Program-made: the position numbers and the translations under genes
NCBI RefSeq assembly: GCF_030295955.1
Contig: NZ_AP027363.1
Span: forward strand, 1,426,001 to 1,490,000
DNA: 64,000 nt
Origin: Thalassotalea agarivorans
GTDB taxonomy: Bacteria; Pseudomonadota; Gammaproteobacteria; Enterobacterales; Alteromonadaceae
Reading direction: 5' to 3'
Shown: positions 28,216-37,260 of the stretch, one piece after another
Position numbering within the stretch: position 1 is the first letter of the stretch
How the letters are laid out: every line of letters starts with the position of its first letter
The notes under the pieces: generated by a model
The model's input: the letters and a program-made list of their open reading frames with translations, nothing else
The model's database searches: none
Told to the model about the DNA's origin: nothing

Positions 28216-29478
28216 ATGTTTAAAAAGTTATCAACCTCAGTTCTTATTGCTTCAGCAATGGCAGTGGCTACACTGCCAGTTGCTACGCCAAATGCTTTTG
28301 CAGCTGGCGCAGAGCAAGAAGAAAAGAAAAAGCGTCCTACGCGTCTTGCTAGCCCAAGTGTAGGTAAGAAGATTGCCAAAGCATTCGATCTTTATAACGA
28401 AGATGATATCGATGGCGCTTTAGCAATCGTTTTAGACATTGATGCGTCTAAAGAATATGACCAAGCTTATGTTGCTCGTTTTATCGGTACGTTCTACGCG
28501 ATGAAAGGCGACGAAGAAAAAGCGTTAGGTTATATGAAAAAGGCCGTTGAGCCAGACATTCTAAATGCCGCTGATCACGGTGCTGCGTTAAAACTTTTGG
28601 CTGATCTTCAGATCATGACAAAAGACTACCGCGGTGCGATCAAAACGTATAAAGATTGGATGGACTTTACTGGTCAAGAAGATGCTCAAGCATGGGTGCG
28701 TATTGCAAGTGCACACAATGAACTTAAAGAGTTTGCCCAGGTAATTAAACCTGCGGACAGCGCGATTAAGGCATTTGGTGACAAGCAAAACCAGAACCCA
28801 TATGTACTAAAAATTACCTCGTACTATGAGCGTAAGATGTACTCAGAAGCAATTGACGTACTTGAGACAACTGTTCAACTATTCCCAGAAAACAAACTGT
28901 GGTGGTTACAGTTAGGTCAGTTCTATCAATTAACGGAAGATTATCCAAAAGCATTGGCGACATTTGATATGGCGTATCAACAAGGCTTTTTAGATAAAGA
29001 ATCACACATCAAAGCTCTAGCGAGCTTGTATCAAGTGCGTGAGATTCCGATTGAAGCTGCTAAATTATATGAAAAGCACTTAGCATCAGGCTTATTGAAG
29101 CGTGATGAAGCAAACTTGTTTGCTATTGCTAACGCTTATCATGCAGCTATGCAAATTGATAAAGCGGCTCAGTATTACGGTGAACTTGCTACGCTTACCA
29201 GTGATGCAAAGCATTTCCGTAAGCAAGGTATGTTGTTGAAACAAGACGAGCAATTCAAAGGCGCAATTGTTGCCTTGAACAAAGCGCTTGAACTTGGTGC
29301 AGACGATACCGGTAGAATTCACATGAGCTTAGCAGAGTCGCATTTCTACTTAGGCCAATACAAGAGTGCCTATGCAGCGATTCAAAAAGCGTCAAAAGAC
29401 CCGAGAACACGTAAAGTGGCTCGAGGTTGGGTGAGCTTTATTAAAGATACAGCGCAACGTAAAGGCGTATCTATCTAG
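28216..29478 (+). CDS. Periplasmic TPR protein of the TonB2 system
   Basis: This 420-residue protein has a signal peptide cleaved after 'TPNAFA', followed by a lysine-rich segment and about nine TPR-like helical repeats to the C-terminus. A TPR protein is the usual last gene of these operons and is thought to help couple TonB2 to receptors. It starts 5 bases after tonB and is followed by a strong terminator, which defines the operon end. Confidence 0.88.
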   Translation: MFKKLSTSVLIASAMAVATLPVATPNAFAAGAEQEEKKKRPTRLASPSVGKKIAKAFDLYNEDDIDGALAIVLDIDASKEYDQAYVARFIGTFYAMKGDEEKALGYMKKAVEPDILNAADHGAALKLLADLQIMTKDYRGAIKTYKDWMDFTGQEDAQAWVRIASAHNELKEFAQVIKPADSAIKAFGDKQNQNPYVLKITSYYERKMYSEAIDVLETTVQLFPENKLWWLQLGQFYQLTEDYPKALATFDMAYQQGFLDKESHIKALASLYQVREIPIEAAKLYEKHLASGLLKRDEANLFAIANAYHAAMQIDKAAQYYGELATLTSDAKHFRKQGMLLKQDEQFKGAIVALNKALELGADDTGRIHMSLAESHFYLGQYKSAYAAIQKASKDPRTRKVARGWVSFIKDTAQRKGVSI

Positions 29479-29494
29479 TCTTCATAAGACAAAG

Positions 29495-29525
29495 AAAAAA
29501 GCCGGCATTTATGCCGGCTTTTTTG
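29495..29525. terminator. Bidirectional terminator between the TonB2 operon and mgsA
   Basis: AAAAAAGCCGGCAT pairs with ATGCCGGCTTTTTT, with loop TT. Converging genes flank it. Confidence 0.93.
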
Positions 29526-29546
29526 TTTTTAGCGTTTTGATAACGG

Positions 29547-30008
29547 TTACGTGCGCAGTGACAAATAACTATCGTAGTCGGGTACCGTCTTTAAGTAGGC
29601 ATTCTCAAACAAAGAAGATTTGATTAGAAAGTCTGCGGTTGCGCTATTACAAGCTACCGGAATATTCCACACTGCGGCTAAGCGTAATAGTGCTTTGACA
29701 TCAGGATCGTGTGGCTGCGCTTCTAATGGATCCCAGAAAAAAATCATCATATCGATTTTTTGTTCAGTAATGAGTGCGCCTATCTGCTGGTCGCCTCCAA
29801 GTGGACCACTAATCAAGGTATCGATTGTTAAACCTGTTTTAGCGGCTATCATATGGCCAGTAGTACCTGTGGCAAAGAGTTGATGATTACTCAGTTTACG
29901 CTCGTACGTTGTGCACCATTTAAGTAACTCATTTTTCATATTATCATGCGCGACAAGCGCAATAGACTTTTTCGCGGCGGCATCAATTTGTTTGTATTTC
30001 ATGGTCAT
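29547..30008 (-). CDS. mgsA: Methylglyoxal synthase
   Basis: Converts dihydroxyacetone phosphate to methylglyoxal and phosphate, a bypass of lower glycolysis. The 153 residues match the family throughout: '[16 protein letters not shown]', 'ATGTTGHMI', '[14 protein letters not shown]' (catalytic Asp), '[20 protein letters not shown]', '[10 protein letters not shown]'. A second in-frame ATG at 30002 is equally possible as the start. Confidence 0.95.
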   Translation of the reverse strand: MTMKYKQIDAAAKKSIALVAHDNMKNELLKWCTTYERKLSNHQLFATGTTGHMIAAKTGLTIDTLISGPLGGDQQIGALITEQKIDMMIFFWDPLEAQPHDPDVKALLRLAAVWNIPVACNSATADFLIKSSLFENAYLKTVPDYDSYLSLRT

Positions 30009-30135
30009 TGCATCTTGGTTTTTTCACTATAGTAACGCTGAAATTAACGACTAATCAATAGCTGTTGTTATAGCAAAATTAGCAAAACTTAATAAAGTTT
30101 ATATACTTATGGTGAGTATGTATTGGGATTTTATT

Positions 30136-31053
30136 ATGAAAAACGTTCTTCATTTTGCCAAGGCGGCATGCCTTTTTCTTATTATTTTATCGTTTAATCA
30201 ACTGGCTTTAGCCAGTCAAAATGCAAACCAGGATAATGCTAGTAGCAAGCAAATCAAAATTGCAGATTTACACCATTTAATGGAGGTTTTTCAAGAACAT
30301 AACTACACAACTAAAAGCTGGCAAGAAGGTAATAAGGAAGTGCCTCGTTTTATGTTTAACCATGTCAGTGCGAATTGGAGCAAAACTTCTAGCCACATTC
30401 CTGTGAAGCAGAAAAAGGGCGTATTTTTTAGACTTATGGCGCCGTTAATATTGTTGTCAAACGAAGCTATTTTAGAGGAACGAAAAGTTGCAGAAACAGC
30501 GGATGTAACCTCGCAAACATTCCAAAGTCTTGCACAAAAATACCGTCTGCAACCGTCTGGCCATTTTTACAGTGAACAAGACAGAGCAGCATTGTTGCAA
30601 CGAATAGATATCATTCCACCGTCACTAGCACTTGCACAATCAGCAGAAGAGAGTGGTTGGGCAACATCCCGCTTTACCATAGAAGGAAATGCATTTTTCG
30701 GACAATGGGATTTTTCAGGGAAAGGTATGGTACCCAAAAACCAGCGCAAGGAGCTTGGTAATTACGGACTAAAGCGATTTGATAGCCCATATGCTTCGGT
30801 ACAAGGTTATATGCTTAATATTAATACAGGCAATGCATATCACAAACTCCGCGACTTAAGGGCGCAACTACGCGCCGAAAATAAAACCATCACTGGCATG
30901 GAGCTTGCCACTACATTAGACAAATACTCAGAACGTGGACAAGACTACATAGACGGCATTCAAGCGATGATTCGTTACAATAAGCTGCAAGGCGTTGATC
31001 AAGCTTACCTAGCGGAAGAAGAGGTAATCCATTTAATTACAGATAGTGAGTAA
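30136..31053 (+). CDS. Bax-like glucosaminidase-domain protein
   Basis: The ATG at 30136 starts a signal peptide ('MKNVLHFAKAACLFLIILSF', cleaved after 'LALAS'). Upstream ATG at 30109 would add nine residues ahead of it. The 305-residue protein contains a glucosaminidase (peptidoglycan hydrolase, GH73-like) domain with 'PSLALAQSAEESGWATSRF' (catalytic Glu in 'EESGW') and 'NAFFGQWDF'. It is the arrangement of E. coli Bax, a periplasmic murein-related protein of unclear role. Monocistronic by position. Confidence 0.85.
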   Translation: MKNVLHFAKAACLFLIILSFNQLALASQNANQDNASSKQIKIADLHHLMEVFQEHNYTTKSWQEGNKEVPRFMFNHVSANWSKTSSHIPVKQKKGVFFRLMAPLILLSNEAILEERKVAETADVTSQTFQSLAQKYRLQPSGHFYSEQDRAALLQRIDIIPPSLALAQSAEESGWATSRFTIEGNAFFGQWDFSGKGMVPKNQRKELGNYGLKRFDSPYASVQGYMLNINTGNAYHKLRDLRAQLRAENKTITGMELATTLDKYSERGQDYIDGIQAMIRYNKLQGVDQAYLAEEEVIHLITDSE

Positions 31054-31116
31054 CAACAATTTAAACACATGTTTTAATATGGTAGCCTTACACAAAAACA
31101 AACAAGGCATATCGTT

Positions 31117-32160
31117 TTGACTATCCAGTATCCTCTAGCAAATACAGGTTTTGCTCTAGCGATGAAGGAAGACCAAGAGCTTCCTTCATCATCTCGCATT
31201 GAACTACAAACACATCAAATATCTGCACTTAAACCAGGTGAAGTGTTGATTAAGGTTTTAGCGTCACCTGTTAACCCATCAGACCTTGTATATTTACTTG
31301 GCAAATATGGCCTGCCGCCAGAAAATGGTAAGTTCGTAGGCTTTGAAGCTAGTGGCATTGTTGTTGATGCCAACGCAGGGTTTTACGGTAAATATCTTAA
31401 AGGAAAGCGCGTTGCTTTTTCAGCAACGCCCGGATTAGATGGCGTTTGGTCTCAATATGCCGTAACTAAAGCTAATTTCTGTTTACCCGTTCGCAAAGAG
31501 TTAACGGACGAACAAGCTGCGACTTTGATTGTTAATCCTTGCACGTCTGTTTGCCTAGTTGATAGAGCGAAGGGGCTAGGCGCAAAGGCTATTGTACTAA
31601 ATGCTGCAGCAAGCCAAGTCGGAAAGGGCGTGATTAGATACGCTAATATGCTGGGTATCAAGACTATAGCAACAGTGCGCAGCGAGGCTAATGTAAGCGT
31701 GTTGAAGCAAGTAGGGGCAACGGAGGTGTTACTCACCACAGCGACAGATTATCGTAAAACGCTAAAGGACGCCTGTCACCAGCATAAAGCGACTGTACTG
31801 TTAGATGCTGTAGCAGACAAAGATACACCAGAGGTAATGAGTTGTATGCCAAATGGCGCAACCGCTATTGTATATGGCAGGTTGACTGAAACTCATGATC
31901 CAGTTGGTGGTCAATTTGCAGTCGCTGATTTAATTTTCAGACGAGCGAAAGTTGAAGGATTCTGGCTTGCTACTTACATAGCTAAAGCATCGCCTCTGTC
32001 TGTATTAAGGCTGAGTAAAAAGGTACAAAAACTGTTTGCAGATGGCGTTTTTCAAACTGATGTTAAAGCAAATGTAACCTTTGAACAATTTGCACAAGCG
32101 CTAGATTATTACGCTGACAATAAAAGCAGTGGTAAGGTAATATTGACACCCAATGGTTAA
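31117..32160 (+). CDS. MDR-family zinc-independent alcohol dehydrogenase/reductase
   Basis: A 347-residue medium-chain dehydrogenase/reductase lacking zinc ligands, with 'SPVNPSDLVYLLGKYG' near residue 55 and an AdoMet-free Rossmann half around 'NAAASQVGKGVIRYANMLG' (near 170). The start is TTG at 31117 with a weak AAGG upstream; an ATG at 31162 is an alternative and would remove 15 residues. Similarity is to enoyl reductase/quinone reductase types. Substrate unknown. Confidence 0.78.
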   Translation: MTIQYPLANTGFALAMKEDQELPSSSRIELQTHQISALKPGEVLIKVLASPVNPSDLVYLLGKYGLPPENGKFVGFEASGIVVDANAGFYGKYLKGKRVAFSATPGLDGVWSQYAVTKANFCLPVRKELTDEQAATLIVNPCTSVCLVDRAKGLGAKAIVLNAAASQVGKGVIRYANMLGIKTIATVRSEANVSVLKQVGATEVLLTTATDYRKTLKDACHQHKATVLLDAVADKDTPEVMSCMPNGATAIVYGRLTETHDPVGGQFAVADLIFRRAKVEGFWLATYIAKASPLSVLRLSKKVQKLFADGVFQTDVKANVTFEQFAQALDYYADNKSSGKVILTPNG

Positions 32161-32176
32161 CTGGTAACAGCGTTTT

Positions 32177-32210
32177 GCTACACGGGTGTGTAACGCTTGT
32201 GTAGCTTTTT
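32177..32210 (+). terminator. Probable terminator after the MDR gene
   Basis: GCTACAC (32177-32183) pairs with GTGTAGC (32199-32205) and is followed by five T. The loop is 15 bases. Confidence 0.6.
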
Positions 32211-32364
32211 CGCTGTTTTCAGCGTTTCAAGCCGAAATTAGACGGCCCTATTTACAATAAATAACAAATGCTATTAACAGCTTTACAGTTTTTATTTTTC
32301 AAATGCCTACAATAGCCTCACTGAAACACGAAATGTGTTTTTAAACAACGTGAGGATTTAACAA

Positions 32365-32619
32365 ATGAAAAAATTATCGTTAGCAGTATTACTTTCTTTA
32401 TTCGCTGTAAATGCATCAGCTCTTGAGTCAGAAATTGATAGCGTTCAAGTTACGCCTGACCAACGCGTTGCAGCTAAACAACTAGACAGAAGCATTGAGC
32501 GCGAAGTTGACGAAGTCATTGCTGAAATGCGTGTACAAGACGAGAAAGAAATTCTTGTAGAAGCTGACCTAGAAATTGAGCAAGAAGAAGCAGAGCTTGA
32601 AGCTCAACTAGCGGACTAA
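32365..32619 (+). CDS. Small secreted acidic protein, uncharacterised
   Basis: The 84-residue product has a good signal peptide ('MKKLSLAVLLSLFAVNASA') and a mature part of about 65 residues that is very rich in Glu/Asp, lacks Cys, Trp and Tyr, and should be largely helical ('REVDEVIAEMRVQDEKEI', 'EIEQEEAELEAQLAD'). The ATG has a GTGAGGA ribosome site 7 bases before it, and a terminator follows the stop by about 20 bases, so it is a real single-gene unit. No family recognised. Confidence 0.75.
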   Translation: MKKLSLAVLLSLFAVNASALESEIDSVQVTPDQRVAAKQLDRSIEREVDEVIAEMRVQDEKEILVEADLEIEQEEAELEAQLAD

Positions 32620-32639
32620 TTCGCTGTCATCCATTCAGA

Positions 32640-32667
32640 GAAAACGCGCCTATGGGCGCGTTTTTTT
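32640..32667 (+). terminator. Terminator after the small acidic protein gene
   Basis: AACGCGCC-TAT-GGGCGCGTT followed by seven T in total; it touches the end of the converging VOC gene. Confidence 0.9.
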
Positions 32668-33037
32668 ATGCGTTGCTTTGGCTGTGCAGGGCTATTCTGT
32701 TGCCTTCACTGTCATGGATAACACTGCGAAAACCATAAGGTCCAATTGCATGAATGGGCTCTAGTACCTCGCCACCATTATCTTTTGCCCATTGCTCAGC
32801 CTCTACAATGCGTCCGTCTACGTTGAAGTAAATCAGTGCGCCTCGTTTTAATATGTCTTCTTCTGTACCTGGAATTAAACAGCCCGACACAGATTTCTCA
32901 GCGTCTGGAAACATTGCGAATTCCATTCCGTCCATTTCTTGGTATTGCACAGGAGCCCCTAGCAGGCCAGTATAAAATTTTGATGCGCGAGCTAGGTCTG
33001 TTGTTGGCATATCTAGCCATACGATTTGATCAGCCAT
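32666..33037 (-). CDS. VOC (glyoxalase/bleomycin-resistance fold) family protein
   Basis: A 123-residue single-domain vicinal-oxygen-chelate protein: 'VWLDMPTTDLARASKFYTGL' at the N-terminus, 'LIYFNVDGRI' in the middle and 'GFRSVIHDSEGNRIALHS' at the end, the usual beta-alpha-beta-beta-beta halves. The expected metal-ligand Glu and His positions near the C-terminus are only partly present. It is a small cytoplasmic protein with no assignable substrate. Confidence 0.82.
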   Translation of the reverse strand: MADQIVWLDMPTTDLARASKFYTGLLGAPVQYQEMDGMEFAMFPDAEKSVSGCLIPGTEEDILKRGALIYFNVDGRIVEAEQWAKDNGGEVLEPIHAIGPYGFRSVIHDSEGNRIALHSQSNA

Positions 33038-33081
33038 ATTGTTGTCCTTTAATGTTGTTTTTACTGAGTATAGACAACTTT

Positions 33082-33966
33082 TTACGACTTCTTAAAACGC
33101 TTGAAAAACCCTGTTGTTAAACCAACACCCAGCAGTATGAGTAAGCAACCTAAAATAACACCGCTTGTCACTTTTTCGTTGAGAAAAGCGGCGCCCCACA
33201 TTAATCCAAACGCAGGGATTAAATAAGTGACAGAAATTGCATTGGTAGGGCCTGCATCTACTATCAGCCTAAAAAACAAGATATATGCAAAGCCAGTGCA
33301 TACAACACCGATGATTAGCGCTGCATTAATCGCCTCAAAAGAGGGCATTTGTGATGGCAAAAAGAACAAAGAAAGCGGAATGAGCACAAGACTTGCGGCA
33401 ATTTGACTTGCGGTAGCAAGTAACAAGGGTGAGTGTTCGCCAAGATACTTCTTTGTATAATTAGCTGATACACCATAATTTAGCGTTGCTAACATAATGG
33501 CGAGTGTTGGTAATACTACATCTTGCTCCGTTATCTGCATCGAGTCATAAACCAAGGCATAAACACCTATAAACCCGATGATCAGGCCTAAAATAGAGGA
33601 CTTAGGCAAAGATTCTTTTAACCAAAAGTAGGCGACTAAAGCGCCAAACATTGGCGTAGTTGCATTTAAAATTGATGCCATACCAGCGTTAAGCGTCAGC
33701 GTGGCATAGCCAAACAAGACAAAAGGAATGGCTGTATTAAGCAAACCACACACTAATAACTTTGTTTTATCGCGTTTTATAAGTTGCCAATTTACTGTGT
33801 GTTTACCTACATAAAACAGGGCTATAAGAAAGATCGCTGCAATACCTGTGCGCGCAGCCATAAATAGAAAAGGTCCAAACTCAGGTACGCCTATGCGCAT
33901 AAACATGAAGGACGCGCCCCATATGGCGGCAAGCAGGATGAGTTCGAAATAGGATTTATTGGTCAT
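33082..33966 (-). CDS. EamA (DMT superfamily) transporter
   Basis: Its 294 residues form ten predicted transmembrane helices in two EamA halves: first half with 'WGASFMFMRIGVPEFGPF' (18-35), second half beginning near 145. C-terminal 'AAFLNEKVTSGVILGCLLIL' is characteristic. These proteins export or import small metabolites in the inner membrane. The start overlaps the end of trmO by 11 bases, so the two are co-transcribed. Confidence 0.88.
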   Translation of the reverse strand: MTNKSYFELILLAAIWGASFMFMRIGVPEFGPFLFMAARTGIAAIFLIALFYVGKHTVNWQLIKRDKTKLLVCGLLNTAIPFVLFGYATLTLNAGMASILNATTPMFGALVAYFWLKESLPKSSILGLIIGFIGVYALVYDSMQITEQDVVLPTLAIMLATLNYGVSANYTKKYLGEHSPLLLATASQIAASLVLIPLSLFFLPSQMPSFEAINAALIIGVVCTGFAYILFFRLIVDAGPTNAISVTYLIPAFGLMWGAAFLNEKVTSGVILGCLLILLGVGLTTGFFKRFKKS

Positions 33967-34669
33967 TGTTTTTTTCTATTGTTACCACTTCAATGGTGGT
34001 GGCATTAACAAGTTGCCAGCGAATATTAAAACAATACAGCGCCATGCCATAGCACTTTTTGTCTATTGTTTGCTGTTTATACGCCGGCCTTGGGTCTTGG
34101 CTAAGGACTTCTTCTATCAGCGTTTTTAAATGCGGATAAGCATCTTTTACTTGTGTCAATGTTGTCATAGCGCTTGATGAGTAGTGCACCTCTAAGCGCG
34201 CCTCGGGCGCATTGGTAGCAAATCCTGCATTAGCATCTGGTACACTATCACTATATGGAATGTAAGGCTTTATATCGAGAATTGGCGTGCCATCTACCAA
34301 ATCGAGTTGCGCAACGTCGATTCGCACTTGATTTCCTTTCATTGTAACGCCGCTAAGCGGTAATACACTCATGCCTATACCATTTGGCCTGTAAGTGGAA
34401 CGTGTAGCGAAAACACCGGCTTTAGCGTTTCCACCTAAACGGGGTGGTCTTACTAACGCTTTCCATCCCTTGTCATCGTTTTCATGAAAGTGAAACAGCA
34501 CCCAAATATGGCTAAAAGCGCTTAAATCACGCACTGCGTCTTGTGTAAACTCAGGCGAAAGCAAAATACTACCAAAAGCATGCTTGGCAAGGCCAGGTTG
34601 CCTAGGAATGGCAAACTTTTCTTTGTAAGGCGACTCAACTACACCTACGGCTTTATAATGAAATGACAT
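33956..34669 (-). CDS. trmO: tRNA (N6-threonylcarbamoyladenosine(37)-N6)-methyltransferase TrmO
   Basis: TrmO uses S-adenosylmethionine to methylate t6A37 in certain tRNAs. The 237-residue protein shows the N-terminal beta-barrel signatures 'VGVVESPYKEKFAIPRQPGL', 'LSAFSHIWVLFHFHEN', 'GVFATRSTYRPNGIGMS' and 'VDGTPILDIKPYIPYSDS', and a C-terminal subdomain. It overlaps the EamA gene downstream. Confidence 0.93.
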   Translation of the reverse strand: MSFHYKAVGVVESPYKEKFAIPRQPGLAKHAFGSILLSPEFTQDAVRDLSAFSHIWVLFHFHENDDKGWKALVRPPRLGGNAKAGVFATRSTYRPNGIGMSVLPLSGVTMKGNQVRIDVAQLDLVDGTPILDIKPYIPYSDSVPDANAGFATNAPEARLEVHYSSSAMTTLTQVKDAYPHLKTLIEEVLSQDPRPAYKQQTIDKKCYGMALYCFNIRWQLVNATTIEVVTIEKNNDQ

Positions 34670-34678
34670 AACGATGAA

Positions 34679-35056
34679 TTACTTTTCTATTACTTGGAAT
34701 GCTTGCCCGTAACAAACAATTGCGGCAACACATTGGTTGCTTGGTATATCAGCACAGCCAGAAAACACAATGGCATTAGCGCCTAGTGCGTGTGCTTTGG
34801 ACCTTGCGTCTGTTCTCGCACGCGATGCTTCTGGTTTAGCTAAATGTGCTTTCTTTTGACAATCTTCCCCTTCAACAATACCAAGCTGTTTGTAACTAAA
34901 CTTGGGATCAGACGTATCGGTAAGCACTTGTACTTTGCCCGGAGCAAAGTAATTGTCGAAATTCTCTTTGTCTAGGTTGGTTTTTACGTTGTAATTATTA
35001 GTACAAGCAATAAGACTTGCTAGCAACGCTGCAGTATAGGTGTGTCGACACTTCAT
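34679..35056 (-). CDS. RcsF-like outer-membrane lipoprotein
   Basis: The 125-residue protein has a lipoprotein-type N-terminus ('LLASLIAC', acylated Cys18). The mature part matches the RcsF fold: 'KQLGIVEGEDCQ', 'AHALGANAIVFSGC', and 'NQCVAAIVCYGQAFQV', giving the four cysteines that form RcsF's two non-consecutive disulfides. RcsF senses envelope stress in enterics, but no RcsCDB genes are in this window. Its start touches the stop of the symporter gene, so it is in that transcript. A second copy lies at 50716. Confidence 0.78.
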   Translation of the reverse strand: MKCRHTYTAALLASLIACTNNYNVKTNLDKENFDNYFAPGKVQVLTDTSDPKFSYKQLGIVEGEDCQKKAHLAKPEASRARTDARSKAHALGANAIVFSGCADIPSNQCVAAIVCYGQAFQVIEK

Positions 35057-37179
35057 TAATTCGTCTTCCTAAAGGATTGTGGTTGTTTACCTTCGATCCA
35101 ATACATAAACAAACGTTCAATATCTTTACTACGTACTTTCATCGTAATCCAGTTACGCATATAAAGCTCAAACGCGCTGTCATCTTTGTTGATCGGAAAC
35201 GCCATCATAATGGCAGGTAACTTAGGTTTCGGTACAACGACCGTATATTCTGGGTTCAACAGCGTCCAACCAGAAGCGGCTGCCGCGCCAAAAAACATCG
35301 CGTCTATATGTTGGTATTCTTCTCTAAAGAATAACCTAGGTGTCGATATTTCCCAGGCTTTCGGTTTTCTAAAGGTTTTACGGATCGCTTCTTTATAAAA
35401 GAAAGTTTCAGGAATACCTATAGTTAGATCTTCGCGCTCAATTACATCGGCAAAACGCGTGAATTCTCTTCGTCGCTCGTCTTTAACAATAAAGGCAAGC
35501 TCTTGGCGACTGTACTCTATGGTCATCGTATATTTTTGAAGGTTGTCAGGTATCACAGGTATTCCTGAGGTAATATCCAAATAACCGGAGGCTAATAGCG
35601 GCTGAGCATCATCATGAAAGATACGAACAAATTCGATGCCAACACCTAGATCAGAAGCTAATTGGTGAAAAATTTCAATATCAAAGCCAACAAGTTTGCC
35701 TTGCTTGTTGTGGAAAGAGTAGGGTAAATCATCTCTAAAGTACCCGACGCGCAAGAACCCTCTTTGCTTAACTCTATCGAGCACGCTCGAATAGGGAGAT
35801 TGGTTAGTACTATTTTGCTGCGGCGCTTTTAGGAATTTCGCTTCAACGGGTTCAAACAAAAAGTCTCTGTCGATAAATTTTTCATAGCCTTGGTAGTTGT
35901 AGTCGATATTATTGAGGGCGTAACGTAAACCCAGCAAGCACAGCAAGCTGATTAGCGGTATTACCATCAAATTCACCACAAACTTTCGAACATTTAAAGT
36001 TAAACGTTTGGCTGATAATGTTGCGATTAGGAGTACCAAACAGGTAGAAAACATAACCGATAGCAAAGCGCCTAGTCGGCTAACGATGAGGTTTTCAGAA
36101 ACAATAAAAAATTCAAACATCGCGCCAGATACATTGAAGATATCTAGCATATGCGGAATAGCTATAGTAGATGTGCCAAACAGCTGCGGCAAACCTTTGG
36201 TCACTAGATTGACGTAGTCAGAAAACGAAACATAGGCGCCTGAAAACCACGCAGCGAATAGCGTAAACAGTATGGCGATAAGTTTGCCACCGACTGGCAG
36301 ACTGTAGCTGATAGGTACAACAATGCCGGGCATAGACTGCGCTTCTCTATCAGCTGGTGATATTTTTGCGACTAGTGTTTTAGATTTTTCTACAATAATT
36401 GGAATCACGACGAAAAAGCTGCCTGTGGCAAATGCCGTAACCAAGGCTTCACGCGAAACTCTAATAATTTCTTTGTATCTAAACGGGGTAAATATAGCAA
36501 TCAACGCGGGTAACACGACGAACGATAGCAGTACAACCACGGTTAGCGCTGACAGCATATAAACAGCCATGCCATCGATTGCTTCAGGGTTAAGCGTATT
36601 CACAGCCCGCAGTGCAATACAAAAGACGCCTAGCGGAGCAAACTTCATAACTAAGGTATTCACGTTGGCAACTGCCTGTTGCAGGCTATCTAGAATGACT
36701 AATGTTCTGCGTTTTTGACGCGCGGTAATTAATCCGATACCAAGTAGTACACTAAATAGCACCACTGCAGGAATTGCGGTATTGGCCATTGCATTAAATG
36801 GGTTTGCTGAAATAAATAGATCAACTAGTCTAAATTCTTCGACTGTTTTTACCGTATGTGCACTGTAAAAATCAGCGGTTTGCCATTGCGGAAAAGCAAT
36901 AGGCGCTGCGAACACATAAACTAGCGACACACAAAGTAAAATAATTAAACTAATAATACTGATTTTAAACACAGCTTTTGCGTTCGTGCTGCTTAATGTA
37001 CCTATGCCTGCAACCAACGAGAGAAAGATATAAGGAAGGGCAGTCATTTGCAGTGCCATGATAAAACCATCTGCCAAATCATTGATTGCAGCGGGATACC
37101 AGTCGGTATATATACCAACCAGTATGCCAATAATCATGGTGATGACGATACGAGCAGATTGCGGAATGTGTTTTAGCAC
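35056..37179 (-). CDS. DAACS (glutamate/dicarboxylate) symporter fused to a C-terminal solute-binding domain
   Basis: Of the 707 residues, about 1-430 form a DAACS/SDF-type sodium or proton symporter with eight transmembrane segments and re-entrant loops ('IPAVVLFSVLLGIGLI', 'YSLPVGGKLIAILFTL', 'FGTSTIAIPHMLDIF'). After a further hydrophobic stretch (about 400-420) residues 465-707 form a family-3 type periplasmic solute-binding domain ('RGFLRVGYFRDDLPYSF', 'GKLVGFDIEIFHQLASDLG'). The NMDGT motif of glutamate transporters is absent, so the substrate may differ. The fusion suggests that a tethered binding domain feeds the carrier; this is inference. Confidence 0.85.
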   Translation of the reverse strand: MLKHIPQSARIVITMIIGILVGIYTDWYPAAINDLADGFIMALQMTALPYIFLSLVAGIGTLSSTNAKAVFKISIISLIILLCVSLVYVFAAPIAFPQWQTADFYSAHTVKTVEEFRLVDLFISANPFNAMANTAIPAVVLFSVLLGIGLITARQKRRTLVILDSLQQAVANVNTLVMKFAPLGVFCIALRAVNTLNPEAIDGMAVYMLSALTVVVLLSFVVLPALIAIFTPFRYKEIIRVSREALVTAFATGSFFVVIPIIVEKSKTLVAKISPADREAQSMPGIVVPISYSLPVGGKLIAILFTLFAAWFSGAYVSFSDYVNLVTKGLPQLFGTSTIAIPHMLDIFNVSGAMFEFFIVSENLIVSRLGALLSVMFSTCLVLLIATLSAKRLTLNVRKFVVNLMVIPLISLLCLLGLRYALNNIDYNYQGYEKFIDRDFLFEPVEAKFLKAPQQNSTNQSPYSSVLDRVKQRGFLRVGYFRDDLPYSFHNKQGKLVGFDIEIFHQLASDLGVGIEFVRIFHDDAQPLLASGYLDITSGIPVIPDNLQKYTMTIEYSRQELAFIVKDERRREFTRFADVIEREDLTIGIPETFFYKEAIRKTFRKPKAWEISTPRLFFREEYQHIDAMFFGAAAASGWTLLNPEYTVVVPKPKLPAIMMAFPINKDDSAFELYMRNWITMKVRSKDIERLFMYWIEGKQPQSFRKTN

Positions 37180-37222
37180 AGTGACGTTTTTATTGTTGCA
37201 TTTGTCTTAAGTATAGGATCAA

Positions 37223-37259
37223 AAAAAAGGCCATAAAACGATAATTTTATGGCCTTTTC
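37223..37259 (-). terminator. Terminator of metG
   Basis: AAAAGGCCATAAAA pairs with TTTTATGGCCTTTT across a 6-base loop, followed on the minus strand by further T, just past the metG stop. Confidence 0.88.
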
Positions 37260-37260
37260 G

